The notes under the pieces were generated by a model. It searched no databases, was not told the DNA's origin, and saw only the letters and a list, made by a program, of their open reading frames with translations. Positions 8,071-16,475 of a stretch of 64,000 nt of DNA are shown here, in pieces (the first letter of the stretch is position 1; each line of letters opens with the position of its first letter). The stretch is from Marinobacter maritimus (GTDB taxonomy: Bacteria; Pseudomonadota; Gammaproteobacteria; Pseudomonadales; Oleiphilaceae): contig NZ_VCGW01000004.1 in the NCBI RefSeq assembly GCF_007671675.1, positions 124,001-188,000 of the forward strand, given 5' to 3'. The position numbers were made by a program, and so were the translations under genes.

Positions 8071-10539
8071 TCAGATGCCCAGCATGGTCACTTGCTGAAT
8101 AGCCTGGCGCTTCTCAACGCTCAGTACCAGCCTGGCATCGTCGGCCACCTCATCCAGTCCTTCGCCGTAGCAAAGTAGCCCGTTGTCATCTTTTGTGATA
8201 ACGCCGTTCTTCTGCATGTTTGCGATAAAACTCCGGAACAGGCTCTTGTCGAAAAACTCGGGTGCATTCAGGCCGAACAGAATGGACATGCGCTCAGCCA
8301 GAAGTGTGCTTTGCTCTTCCAGCTCCTCTGCGGTGATTTTGGCCGAACCGTATTTCCGCAGTATTCCCAGAGCGATGTGGTAACGCTCCACCGTCTGGAT
8401 GATGAAGCGAGACAGTACCCTCAAGCGCAGCATGGCCTCGGTGCCTTCTTCCGGGCGCTCGATCCGGTCATTGTCAAGAGCGACCAGCAGTCCCTGATTT
8501 ACCAGAACATCAATCCATTGATTGATCACTGCTTCTGCTTCGGCGGGTTGGTACTTCAGGAACAGTTCTGACTGGATGTAGGGGTAGGCAACGCTGGCGA
8601 GAAAAACGATCCTCTCCCGGGCCAGGGAACTTTTGTTCTCGAACAGGCTGGCCACCAATGCCGGCAATGCGAAAAGGTGCTGGATGTTGTTGCGATAGTA
8701 GGTCATCAGGATGGCATTGCTGCCTTGAAGTCCGATGATGTCGCCCAGTTTTTGCGGCTGGCGCGAGATCAGCCCCATGGATTCACAATAGGCGACCCAG
8801 TCTTTGCCGGTTCCCTCTGGCAAGGTTACCGTTTCGGCGTAAGAAAAGGCTTTCAGCAGCTCCGCGTACTGATCTGCCAGACGAATAAGCTGACCCTCAT
8901 CCATCGCCAGTCGCTCAGCGCCAAGCAGCACGGTTGCGGTCATGCCAATGGGATTAACGGCAACAGAGGCATTGATGTCCGAGGCGACTCTCAGTGCCAG
9001 GTGGGAAACAGCATCGTTCAGCCAGGCAGGGCGGTATTCGGAATCATAGGCCTCATCCCGCCAGCTTTCATGAACCTCGTCCAGGACGTCAGACAGATGT
9101 ATGGCTTCACCAAAGTTCACCGCAACCCGCCCAAAGGAATTGCTGAGTTTGCGGGCGGTCTTTGCCAAACCAAACACGCTTTCTTTCTGCTTTTTCTTGC
9201 CTCTGAGTTCTCCAAGGTATGAGCGCCCCTCCATGACCTTTTCATACCCTATGTAAACGGGCACGAACACGATGGGCTTGCGATGATCGCGCAAAAAGCT
9301 GCGTACTGTCATGGAGAGCATGCCCGGGCGCGGTTGTAGCATGCGCCCGGTGCGGCTGCGACCGCCTTCGACAAAATACTCAATAGAATAGCCGCGGGTA
9401 AGCATGACATGCATGTATTCATTGAAAACCGTCGAATACAGCGGGTTATCGCGGAAGCTTCGGCGCATGAAAAAAGCACCGCCCCGGCGCAGAATCGGAC
9501 CGACCACCGGCATGTTCAGGTTAATCCCGGCAGCGATATGCGGGGGCATCAGGCCGTTCTTGTAGAGTACGTAAGACAGCAGAAGGTAATCGATATGGGA
9601 GCGGTGGCAGGGCACATAAACCACGGCGTTGTTCTGCGCGGATTCCTTCACCACGCGGATGTTGTTGACCAAAATTCCGTTGTAGATGCGGTTCCACAAC
9701 CACGCCAGAAGCACCTCAAAAACACGGATGGTAACGACCGACATATTGGCGGCGATCTCATCGGCGTATTTGAGCGCCCGGGCACGTACTTTTGCCGGAG
9801 CAATGTCCTCGTCTGCTGCCGTTTGCCGTATGGCTTCCTTTACCGCCTGGGTTCTGAGCAGGCCTTCAACCAACGTTCTCCGGTGAGAAAGGTCGGGGCC
9901 AAGCACAGCCTGGCGAATTTTGCGGAAATGGGTGCGCAGAATGCGGGCAAGCTTACGGTTTGCGCGCTCCTCGCTGTGACGATATTCCTCGATGACCTGT
10001 TTCAGGGAGAGCGGTTTATTGAATTGCACGTAGGTGTTGCGGCCGTGCATCAGAATGATCAGGAACTTCTGCAGCCGGCCAGCGACAGACCAGGTGTCTG
10101 ATAGCAGCAGCTTCACCAGAGATCTTTCTTTGTCCGGGGAGCGGCCCCAGAAGAGAGAAACCGGAACAATCTGAACATCCTGCTCCGGATTTTCTAGGCC
10201 GTAGCGCACCAAGGCCTGAAATTCGGAGGTGGGAGCGGGTGTCTGGCGCTTGCGGAACAGACCGCCAGTGCGCCGATACAGGAAAAAAAATGAGTGTGAA
10301 GGGCCATTTTTTACCGGAAGCGATGTGGTTGCCCCCGGCAGTTGCGCTCGTATCACCTCCTGTTCAAGTACCAGACGGCTGGAAAGAGAACTGTACTGCA
10401 ACACGTAACAGACTGGTTGCTCAGACGACAGCCCCAGGGCATCAACGCTGTTTCCGCTGACATCGGTCCGGACCCACAAAAACAGTATTTTCCGGAAAAA
10501 GGTCAGGATCAGGCTTCGAATACCCTGGTAAAGACGCAT
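8071..10539 (-). CDS. plsB: Glycerol-3-phosphate 1-O-acyltransferase PlsB
   Basis: 822 residues, the normal PlsB length. It acylates the sn-1 position of glycerol-3-phosphate at the inner membrane, committing acyl groups to phospholipid. The catalytic HX4D box is CHRSHID (His312, Asp317). The further acyltransferase blocks follow: GAFFMRRSF, FVEGGRSRTGR and IVFVPVYIGYE. Monotopic, with a hydrophobic N-terminal stretch (LILTFFRKILFLW). In this lipid-rich genus it probably competes for acyl-CoA/ACP with wax-ester synthesis (inference). Confidence 0.96.
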   Translation of the reverse strand: MRLYQGIRSLILTFFRKILFLWVRTDVSGNSVDALGLSSEQPVCYVLQYSSLSSRLVLEQEVIRAQLPGATTSLPVKNGPSHSFFFLYRRTGGLFRKRQTPAPTSEFQALVRYGLENPEQDVQIVPVSLFWGRSPDKERSLVKLLLSDTWSVAGRLQKFLIILMHGRNTYVQFNKPLSLKQVIEEYRHSEERANRKLARILRTHFRKIRQAVLGPDLSHRRTLVEGLLRTQAVKEAIRQTAADEDIAPAKVRARALKYADEIAANMSVVTIRVFEVLLAWLWNRIYNGILVNNIRVVKESAQNNAVVYVPCHRSHIDYLLLSYVLYKNGLMPPHIAAGINLNMPVVGPILRRGGAFFMRRSFRDNPLYSTVFNEYMHVMLTRGYSIEYFVEGGRSRTGRMLQPRPGMLSMTVRSFLRDHRKPIVFVPVYIGYEKVMEGRSYLGELRGKKKQKESVFGLAKTARKLSNSFGRVAVNFGEAIHLSDVLDEVHESWRDEAYDSEYRPAWLNDAVSHLALRVASDINASVAVNPIGMTATVLLGAERLAMDEGQLIRLADQYAELLKAFSYAETVTLPEGTGKDWVAYCESMGLISRQPQKLGDIIGLQGSNAILMTYYRNNIQHLFALPALVASLFENKSSLARERIVFLASVAYPYIQSELFLKYQPAEAEAVINQWIDVLVNQGLLVALDNDRIERPEEGTEAMLRLRVLSRFIIQTVERYHIALGILRKYGSAKITAEELEEQSTLLAERMSILFGLNAPEFFDKSLFRSFIANMQKNGVITKDDNGLLCYGEGLDEVADDARLVLSVEKRQAIQQVTMLGI

Positions 10540-10678
10540 AAAAAGTCGCTCCGATGAAAACAGGTGCCAAGTTTACTTGGTTGCGCACAGGCCGGAAAGC
10601 CACGGCTGCATTCTTGCTGATCACTGCTCTGTGATACATTTCGGTCTGGCCCTTTTATAACCAAGGTTTGGCGACAAG

Positions 10679-11506
10679 ATGGCGACATCAACAAATCAGT
10701 GGAGTCCTGGCTGGACCACCAAGGCACCCGAGCAGGGTGATCTTGTTCTGGCGCTGTCTGGCTCCGGTGTTTTCAAACCGGAAGACGGCTGGTTGCACGC
10801 GCTGGAGGCTATCCCCGGTAATCCCGACACTGCAGGTTTTGTATCGCTGGGAAGCGTTAATGGCCGCCCGGTTTTCGTAACGCAAGTGCCGGAATCTCTG
10901 GTTGCGGACCGTGACGTTGTCCCGCTACGGGATGCACTGATGGTGATCAGCGATGTACCCGCGGCCATGCTCAGTACTGGTTTTCAGGTATGGCAGTGGT
11001 TTCAGGATCATCAGTACTGTGGCCGCTGCGGTGGTGGCACGGGTTTTCATCCGCGGGAGCGGGCGAGGTGGTGTAGCAACTGCAGTATTCCCTGGTACCC
11101 GCGGCTTGCTCCCTGCGTTATCGTGGTTATACGCAAGCAGAATCGTTATCTCCTGGCAAAGTCGTCTCGCGTCAAACGTCATTTTTACAGCCTTATTGCG
11201 GGTTTCGTGGAGCCGGGAGAGAGCCTTGAAGCTGCGGTTGCCCGTGAAGTTAAAGAAGAAACCGGTTTGGATATCACCAACATTCAATATCAGGCATCAG
11301 AGCCCTGGCCCTTCCCGCATCAGTTGATGGCAGGGTTCTTCGCCGATTATGCCGGTGGCGAGTTGGTTCTTCAGGAAGATGAACTGGCGGATGCAGGCTG
11401 GTTTTTGCCCGGAAGCAGACCCCCGGTTCCGCCGGATACCACCATATCCGGGCGCCTGATTCGGGATATGGAAATCAGGATCGCTGGCGGAGGGCGAGGA
11501 CTTTGA
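10679..11506 (+). CDS. nudC: NAD(+) diphosphatase / RNA deNADding hydrolase NudC
   Basis: 275 residues. The zinc ribbon uses Cys114, Cys117, Cys132 and Cys135. The Nudix box spans about residues 175-197 (GFVEPGESLE, then REVKEETG), and the NudC-specific SEPWPFP motif is at 207-213. The family cleaves NADH to NMNH and AMP and removes NAD caps from RNA 5' ends. Start ATG 10679 follows a divergent gap of 139 bases from plsB. Its end overlaps the TTG start of murI by four bases, indicating coupling. Confidence 0.95.
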   Translation: MATSTNQWSPGWTTKAPEQGDLVLALSGSGVFKPEDGWLHALEAIPGNPDTAGFVSLGSVNGRPVFVTQVPESLVADRDVVPLRDALMVISDVPAAMLSTGFQVWQWFQDHQYCGRCGGGTGFHPRERARWCSNCSIPWYPRLAPCVIVVIRKQNRYLLAKSSRVKRHFYSLIAGFVEPGESLEAAVAREVKEETGLDITNIQYQASEPWPFPHQLMAGFFADYAGGELVLQEDELADAGWFLPGSRPPVPPDTTISGRLIRDMEIRIAGGGRGL

Positions 11507-12333
11507 GCGAGCATGGGGCGCCCCGAATTCTGGTTTTTGACTCCGGTGTTGGCGGGCTGAGCGTTGCGGCTTGTGTTCATGAAAAATTGCCACACGCGTC
11601 GATTGTATATCTGGCGGATAACGCAGCTTTTCCCTACGGCGGGCAGCCAGAATCTGTTGTGATTGAGCGCTGCTGCACCCTCATTGCCGGCGCGCTTGAA
11701 CAATACCCTTGCGACGCGATTGTTATAGCTTGCAATACCGCCAGCACCATCGCGCTGCCGCACCTGCGAGCGATGACAGATGTACCGGTAGTTGGTGTGG
11801 TGCCGGCTGTTAAACCGGCAGCAGCCCGGACACTGAATCATCGCATAGGCCTTTTGGCCACGCCGGCAACGGTGCGCCGGCCCTATCTCGACGAGCTGGT
11901 TCGGGAGTTTGCTGCAGACTGTCAGATTGAGCGTGTGGGCCACCCGGGGCTTGTGCAATGGGCGGAAGGTTTGGCGCGGGGGGTGCCTGTACCTCAGGGT
12001 GAACTCGACAATGCGGTAGCGAGACTGCGCGATGCTGGAGTCGATACCGTTGTTCTCGGATGCACCCACTATCCGCTTTTGCTCGAGAGCCTCAGGCAGA
12101 GCTTGCCTGAGGTGAAATTCTGGGTGGATTCAGGGGATGCTATTGCCCGACGTGTGGTGTGGCTCATGGAACAAGCCGGTAAGCCTGCAGGCGCGCTTGA
12201 GTACGGAGGTGAGCCGTGCCCCGTGGCTGCAGCACTCTTCTCAGGCAGCGCTCCAGAGGGAGTTGGTAGCTATATGACGGGGCTGAGCCTGCAGCCGAAT
12301 AGGGTTGTCGGGAACTGGCCCGAAAACTCATAA
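11503..12333 (+). CDS. murI: Glutamate racemase
   Basis: 276 residues. It converts L- to D-glutamate for peptidoglycan. The two catalytic cysteines are Cys77 in IACNTAS and Cys187 in LGCTHYPLL; VFDSGVGGLSV marks the N-terminal domain. Translation starts at TTG 11503, overlapping the TGA of nudC (TTGA), with AGGGCGAGGA just upstream. The 3' end overlaps the converging DUF2156 gene by six bases. Its pairing with nudC looks local rather than functional. Confidence 0.95.
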   Translation: MSEHGAPRILVFDSGVGGLSVAACVHEKLPHASIVYLADNAAFPYGGQPESVVIERCCTLIAGALEQYPCDAIVIACNTASTIALPHLRAMTDVPVVGVVPAVKPAAARTLNHRIGLLATPATVRRPYLDELVREFAADCQIERVGHPGLVQWAEGLARGVPVPQGELDNAVARLRDAGVDTVVLGCTHYPLLLESLRQSLPEVKFWVDSGDAIARRVVWLMEQAGKPAGALEYGGEPCPVAAALFSGSAPEGVGSYMTGLSLQPNRVVGNWPENS

Positions 12334-13335
12334 CAGTCGTGTAAGTTTGAACATGGCAAGAAACTCCAGAGCAGGCATGCTGCGCTTATGACAGCAGTAG
12401 GTTTTGAAGTTGTCGCCCCGGAATCGTGACTTGGTGAATTCCAACCCCTTGAAGTTATAGAGGAAACTGCCTCTGTTGTAGAGGCCATGCAGGATTCGCT
12501 TCAGAATCCGACCTTCCTGATGTTCCGTATTGGCATCGAGAGACAATGGGATAAGCCCCAAGTCCAAGTAAGGGATGCCCTCAGCTTTAAACGCTTCTAT
12601 GGCGTGCGCCATCAGGGTATAGAAAATGCCTTGCTTGAAATCTGCGTTGGCGCGAGAGATGTTTGGGACGTAGCTGGTGATTTCGTTGTTGCGATAAATC
12701 GGGTCAAAGTAGATAAACCCGACAGCCTTGCCATCCTGGTAAGCGTAGAAATGTCGCTCATTCTCCCGGTAATCCATGTCCATAGGGCGAATCAGAAAGC
12801 GGATCTCATTGCTTTTGCATTTGCGGGTGCGAATCCAGGCTTCCGAGATTTCGCGAGTATGGTCGTCGCTGAAGCGCTCCTGCACGGTAATTCCGCTTTT
12901 TTCAGCCTGATTCAGTGCCGTGCGCAGAATCTGTTTTTTCTTGCCGCTCAAGGACCACTTGCCAAGGTCGATTCGCGATTCGCTGCCAAACTGCGTGCCA
13001 TACAGGCCGAAACGCATGTGCAAAAAGTCCACAACCGGCTTGGAAACCTGAACATAGGAGGCGTTTGGGAAGCGCTGTTGGAAGCGTTCAAGAATCGCTC
13101 CGAAGTTTTCTGGTGCACATACCGGGTCGGAAAGAACGATGGTGGCACCCCATTTGCGCATATAGGCTATATACCCCATGTCTGGCACATCGAAATACTG
13201 CATATCTGGCTGCAGAGTAGAGAAGGACTGGGAGTGGGCGCCGAACCTCTTAAGATAACCCACTCTCTCACTGAAGGTGAATGCAGTGCTCTCAGTCTCT
13301 GCGGTCTGGCCAAGTGCAAGTATCTGATCTGACAT
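12328..13335 (-). CDS. DUF2156 / phosphatidylglycerol lysyltransferase C-terminal-like acyltransferase
   Basis: 335 residues, soluble, with no membrane segments. The pattern (YIAYMRKWGATIVLSDPV, then WSLSGKKKQILRTALNQAE, FYAYQDGKAVGFIYFDPI and YLDLGLIPL) matches the duplicated GNAT-fold catalytic domain of MprF-type aminoacyl-phosphatidylglycerol synthases, here without the flippase. Relatives transfer an aminoacyl or acyl group to a lipid headgroup or small amine; the substrate cannot be read from sequence. It follows a methyltransferase gene by 40 bases on the same strand, so a two-step modification of one molecule is plausible (inference). Confidence 0.75.
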   Translation of the reverse strand: MSDQILALGQTAETESTAFTFSERVGYLKRFGAHSQSFSTLQPDMQYFDVPDMGYIAYMRKWGATIVLSDPVCAPENFGAILERFQQRFPNASYVQVSKPVVDFLHMRFGLYGTQFGSESRIDLGKWSLSGKKKQILRTALNQAEKSGITVQERFSDDHTREISEAWIRTRKCKSNEIRFLIRPMDMDYRENERHFYAYQDGKAVGFIYFDPIYRNNEITSYVPNISRANADFKQGIFYTLMAHAIEAFKAEGIPYLDLGLIPLSLDANTEHQEGRILKRILHGLYNRGSFLYNFKGLEFTKSRFRGDNFKTYCCHKRSMPALEFLAMFKLTRLL

Positions 13336-13375
13336 AGTGATTCTCCCCGATTTTTATTTTCTGACAGGCTGTTTC

Positions 13376-14029
13376 TTACGCCTGCTTGCGGCCGAGAATT
13401 GACCAGTAGCAGTCCATGTTCATCAGCTTGAAATGCTTTTTCTCCGTGACCTCGAGGCCCAGGCGCTGCATGTGCTCCGGGTAGTTATAGATTTTGTGGA
13501 AGGCATTGTTGGCGAAGAGCCAGAAGGTGAAAACGGCCATGTACCAGTACAGCTTCTTGAACATGCGCGAGAAAATATTGCCGGTCGGGTAGCAAAAATC
13601 ACCTACAACAACACGGGCGTCGGCCTTGCCCAGTTGAATCAGATGCTCCAGAACCTGCACCATCATGGTTTCGTCAAATACATTGAGGAAAAAATTGGCG
13701 ACGACCATGTCGTGCTGGCCTAGTTCGTTCACTTTCATGATGTCGTTGTGAATGCGGCGAATGGTCAGGTGAGGGGCTTCGTTTTCCTGCGCTTCTCCGA
13801 ACTTTCTCAACATGGTTTCCGACAGATCAACCACAGTCACCTCGGCTCCCAGTTCCGCGGCGCAAATGGCGTCTCTGCCGTGGCCAACACCGGCAAAGAG
13901 GATGCGGTCGCCGGGTTTTACCGTTTCCACATCCAGCATGGCTGTTTTACAACGATGGATGTTCTTGCCGCTGTATAAATTGCTGAGGAAATCGTATACG
14001 GGGCCAATGTAGCGGTACTTGTCGCGCAT
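13376..14029 (-). CDS. Class I SAM-dependent methyltransferase
   Basis: 217 residues. SAM motif I is RILFAGVGHGRDAI, followed by AEVTVVDLSETML, in a UbiE/PmtA-like Rossmann fold. After motif III (ARVVVGDFCYPTG) a hydrophobic stretch (LYWYMAVFTFWLFANNAF) suggests membrane contact, as in phospholipid N-methyltransferases. It is the first gene of a two-gene minus-strand unit with the DUF2156 transferase. Substrate unknown; a lipid or amino headgroup is the leading guess. ATG 14029 is the only good start. Confidence 0.75.
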   Translation of the reverse strand: MRDKYRYIGPVYDFLSNLYSGKNIHRCKTAMLDVETVKPGDRILFAGVGHGRDAICAAELGAEVTVVDLSETMLRKFGEAQENEAPHLTIRRIHNDIMKVNELGQHDMVVANFFLNVFDETMMVQVLEHLIQLGKADARVVVGDFCYPTGNIFSRMFKKLYWYMAVFTFWLFANNAFHKIYNYPEHMQRLGLEVTEKKHFKLMNMDCYWSILGRKQA

Positions 14030-14274
14030 GATGACTGCTGCCTGTTGTTGTTGGCTGGGATATTGCCACCGTTATTGTCATTTTTGTCCTGACGACATGT
14101 TCAGAACGTTTCGGGGGCCAATGCCTTATGAATTCGAGCTTAGTGAACAGGATGGGGGAATTATGTGCAGCAATACGCATTTCTGGATACACAACTTAAC
14201 GCAAGGCAATACTTTGCAAACAGTGTCAAGGTTTGGGTTAGGAGTGTCTGACAATACTCGACTGGGTGACGAAA

Positions 14275-16452
14275 TCAGCCAATGACGGCTGCACGGACAG
14301 TTGATTGTGCCAGTAATTTGCTGATTTCCGCCGCAGGCAGCGCCGGGCCGTAGAAGAAGCCCTGTACCTGATGACAGCCAAGGGTGCGCAGGTACTCAAG
14401 TTGTTTGTCTGTTTCCACGCCTTCGGCAACGATTTCCAGCTTCAGGCCGTGGGCCATGGCGACGATAGCGTTAACAATGCACGCGTCATCCTCGCCACTG
14501 CGAATGGCTTGAACGAAAGACTGATCGACCTTCAGGGTGTGAATAGGTAACCGGTGCAGGTAGTTAAGTGATGAATAACCGGTACCAAAATCATCAATGG
14601 CGATGCGGATGCCAAGATCGGCGAGTTCGCGCAGCTTTTGGCTGATTTGCTCCAGGTCGTTCATGATGACGTTTTCGGTAATTTCGATCTCCAGGTTGCC
14701 TGGAGGGAATCGATTTTCTTTAACCCGGTCCATCAGGGTTTCCACAAATCTGGGATGTTCGACCTCAACGGGAGAGAGGTTGACTGCCAGGCGCAGTTCC
14801 GGGTGGCCAGAGCGGATCCACTCGGTGACATCTTTGCAGGCCTGGTCCAGAACCTGCTCGCTCAGTTGGCTGATCAGCTTGGTTTCTTCTGCCAGGCTCA
14901 GGAAATCCCGGGGGTAGAGTAGGCCACGTTCAGGGTGCTGCCAGCGCACCAATGCTTCAAGGCCTAAAATCTGATCGGTCGCTGCGCAAACCTGGGGCTG
15001 ATAAAATACTCTCAGTTCACCCCGCTCGAGTGCCAGGCGCAGGTCTCGCTCCAGATGCAGGCGATTGGTGCTGTCGATACTCATGCTTTCCGAGAAGAAG
15101 CGATAGCTGTCTTTGCCTCTGGCTTTGACGTTGTACATGGCGATATCCGCATTCTGGATAAGCTGCTCCATGGTATCGCCGGCTTCCGGGAATATGGAGA
15201 TGCCAATGCTGACGCCTACGAACACTTCATGCTCCCCCAGAAGAAATGGTGCTTTGAGCGTCTTGATCAGTTTTCTGGCGATCTGGCTGGCATCTTCGTT
15301 GCCGTGAACAGACGGCAGCAGCAGCGTGAATTCGTCACCTCCAAACCGCGACAGGGTGTCGCCCTTGCGCAGACAGCCTTCGAGGCGATGGGTCACAGCT
15401 TGCAGTAGCCTGTCGCCCATTGCGTGCCCGAGGGTGTCATTGATAACCTTGAAGCGATCTAGATCCAGGAACATCACAGCCAGCTGCTGCCTCGCTCGGC
15501 GGGCATGGGTGATTGCCAGTTCCAGGCGATCTTTGAACAAGGCACGGTTCGGCAAGCGCGTGAGCAGATCGTGATAAGCCTGAAAGTTGATAAACGCCTC
15601 GGCTTCCTTGCGCTCGGTAACATCTCTGGCAGTTCCGTAGTAACTGGCGTTCTGGCCATTGCCACCTCCCCGAGTGCGGCTGTTGTACGTCCAGGGCTGG
15701 GGGTCAATGGGAAATGCAGTTATTTCAAAGTGTCGTGTGGCTCGCCTGCTGCCACGTGTTTTAAGGCGTATTTCCAGCGTGCGGGGATTGTCTGCATTGA
15801 TATTGGGCGCATTCAGCGCGTAGATTCCTTTGGCGACATCACGGTCGTCCAGAATATGCCGGAAATGCTTCCCACAAAGCTCAACCGGCTTGTAACCCAG
15901 CAGGCTTTCTACCTTGCTGTTGATAAAACAGAAACGACCGTCGGCATCAAGCATGAAGACGATGTCGGGCGAGCTGTTTACGATGTACCGGTGCAGGGCT
16001 TCGGATTTCTCAAGGCGCACCTGTATGTGTTCATGGGCCTTGAGTAACGATTGCTTGCCAGCGACGCCTTTTACTGTGGCGATCAGCTCTTCCGGATCAA
16101 AAGGTTTGCGGATGTAGTCCAGAGCGCCGCGCCGAAGCGCCCTGCTGACAGCGGTGAATGAGCTTTCCCCACTGATTACGATGCTGCCGCATTCGGGCTG
16201 TTGGTTCTCAAGGTAGGCCATAACGGCGAAACCATCGACCTCCGGCATCCGCAAGTCCAAAAGGGCAAGATCAAAACGCTGGATCTCTATCAACTCACAC
16301 GCGTGCTTTCCACCATTGGCCTCGGTGACATCATAACCGCAGCCACGTAGCAACGAGGCCAGCGAACTCACCAGGCGCGGCTCGTCGTCAACCACGAGAA
16401 TGCGTGCCCTTGCCTCCTGCGAGATAAGCCTGTTGGACTGTTCAGGTGCCAT
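14275..16452 (-). CDS. Response regulator with PAS, GGDEF and EAL domains (c-di-GMP turnover)
   Basis: 725 residues from ATG 16452 (MAPEQSNRL). An earlier ATG at 16554 would overlap the kinase gene heavily, while the chosen start leaves 23 bases. Order: receiver with acceptor Asp66 (LALLDLRMP), PAS about 145-270, GGDEF at 371-375 preceded by RKGD (a possible I-site), and EAL with Glu499 (LEALVRWQHP) plus IDDFGTGYSSLNYL. Both catalytic signatures are intact, so it could make and break c-di-GMP. The adjacent upstream HDOD-histidine kinase is the obvious phosphodonor. Cytoplasmic. Confidence 0.9.
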   Translation of the reverse strand: MAPEQSNRLISQEARARILVVDDEPRLVSSLASLLRGCGYDVTEANGGKHACELIEIQRFDLALLDLRMPEVDGFAVMAYLENQQPECGSIVISGESSFTAVSRALRRGALDYIRKPFDPEELIATVKGVAGKQSLLKAHEHIQVRLEKSEALHRYIVNSSPDIVFMLDADGRFCFINSKVESLLGYKPVELCGKHFRHILDDRDVAKGIYALNAPNINADNPRTLEIRLKTRGSRRATRHFEITAFPIDPQPWTYNSRTRGGGNGQNASYYGTARDVTERKEAEAFINFQAYHDLLTRLPNRALFKDRLELAITHARRARQQLAVMFLDLDRFKVINDTLGHAMGDRLLQAVTHRLEGCLRKGDTLSRFGGDEFTLLLPSVHGNEDASQIARKLIKTLKAPFLLGEHEVFVGVSIGISIFPEAGDTMEQLIQNADIAMYNVKARGKDSYRFFSESMSIDSTNRLHLERDLRLALERGELRVFYQPQVCAATDQILGLEALVRWQHPERGLLYPRDFLSLAEETKLISQLSEQVLDQACKDVTEWIRSGHPELRLAVNLSPVEVEHPRFVETLMDRVKENRFPPGNLEIEITENVIMNDLEQISQKLRELADLGIRIAIDDFGTGYSSLNYLHRLPIHTLKVDQSFVQAIRSGEDDACIVNAIVAMAHGLKLEIVAEGVETDKQLEYLRTLGCHQVQGFFYGPALPAAEISKLLAQSTVRAAVIG

Positions 16453-16475
16453 CTGTGCGTATCCGTTCTTCTCTA

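Noticed and set aside
8063..8079. Perfect inverted repeat GGCATCTG/CAGATGCC between rsmJ and plsB
   Set aside because: Stem arms of eight bases separated by one base, without a T-run, and half of it lies in the plsB coding sequence; not a convincing terminator.
12487..13332. 281-codon plus-strand frame opposite the DUF2156 gene
   Set aside because: The DUF2156 translation matches a known family and the operon spacing; the opposite frame has no domain.
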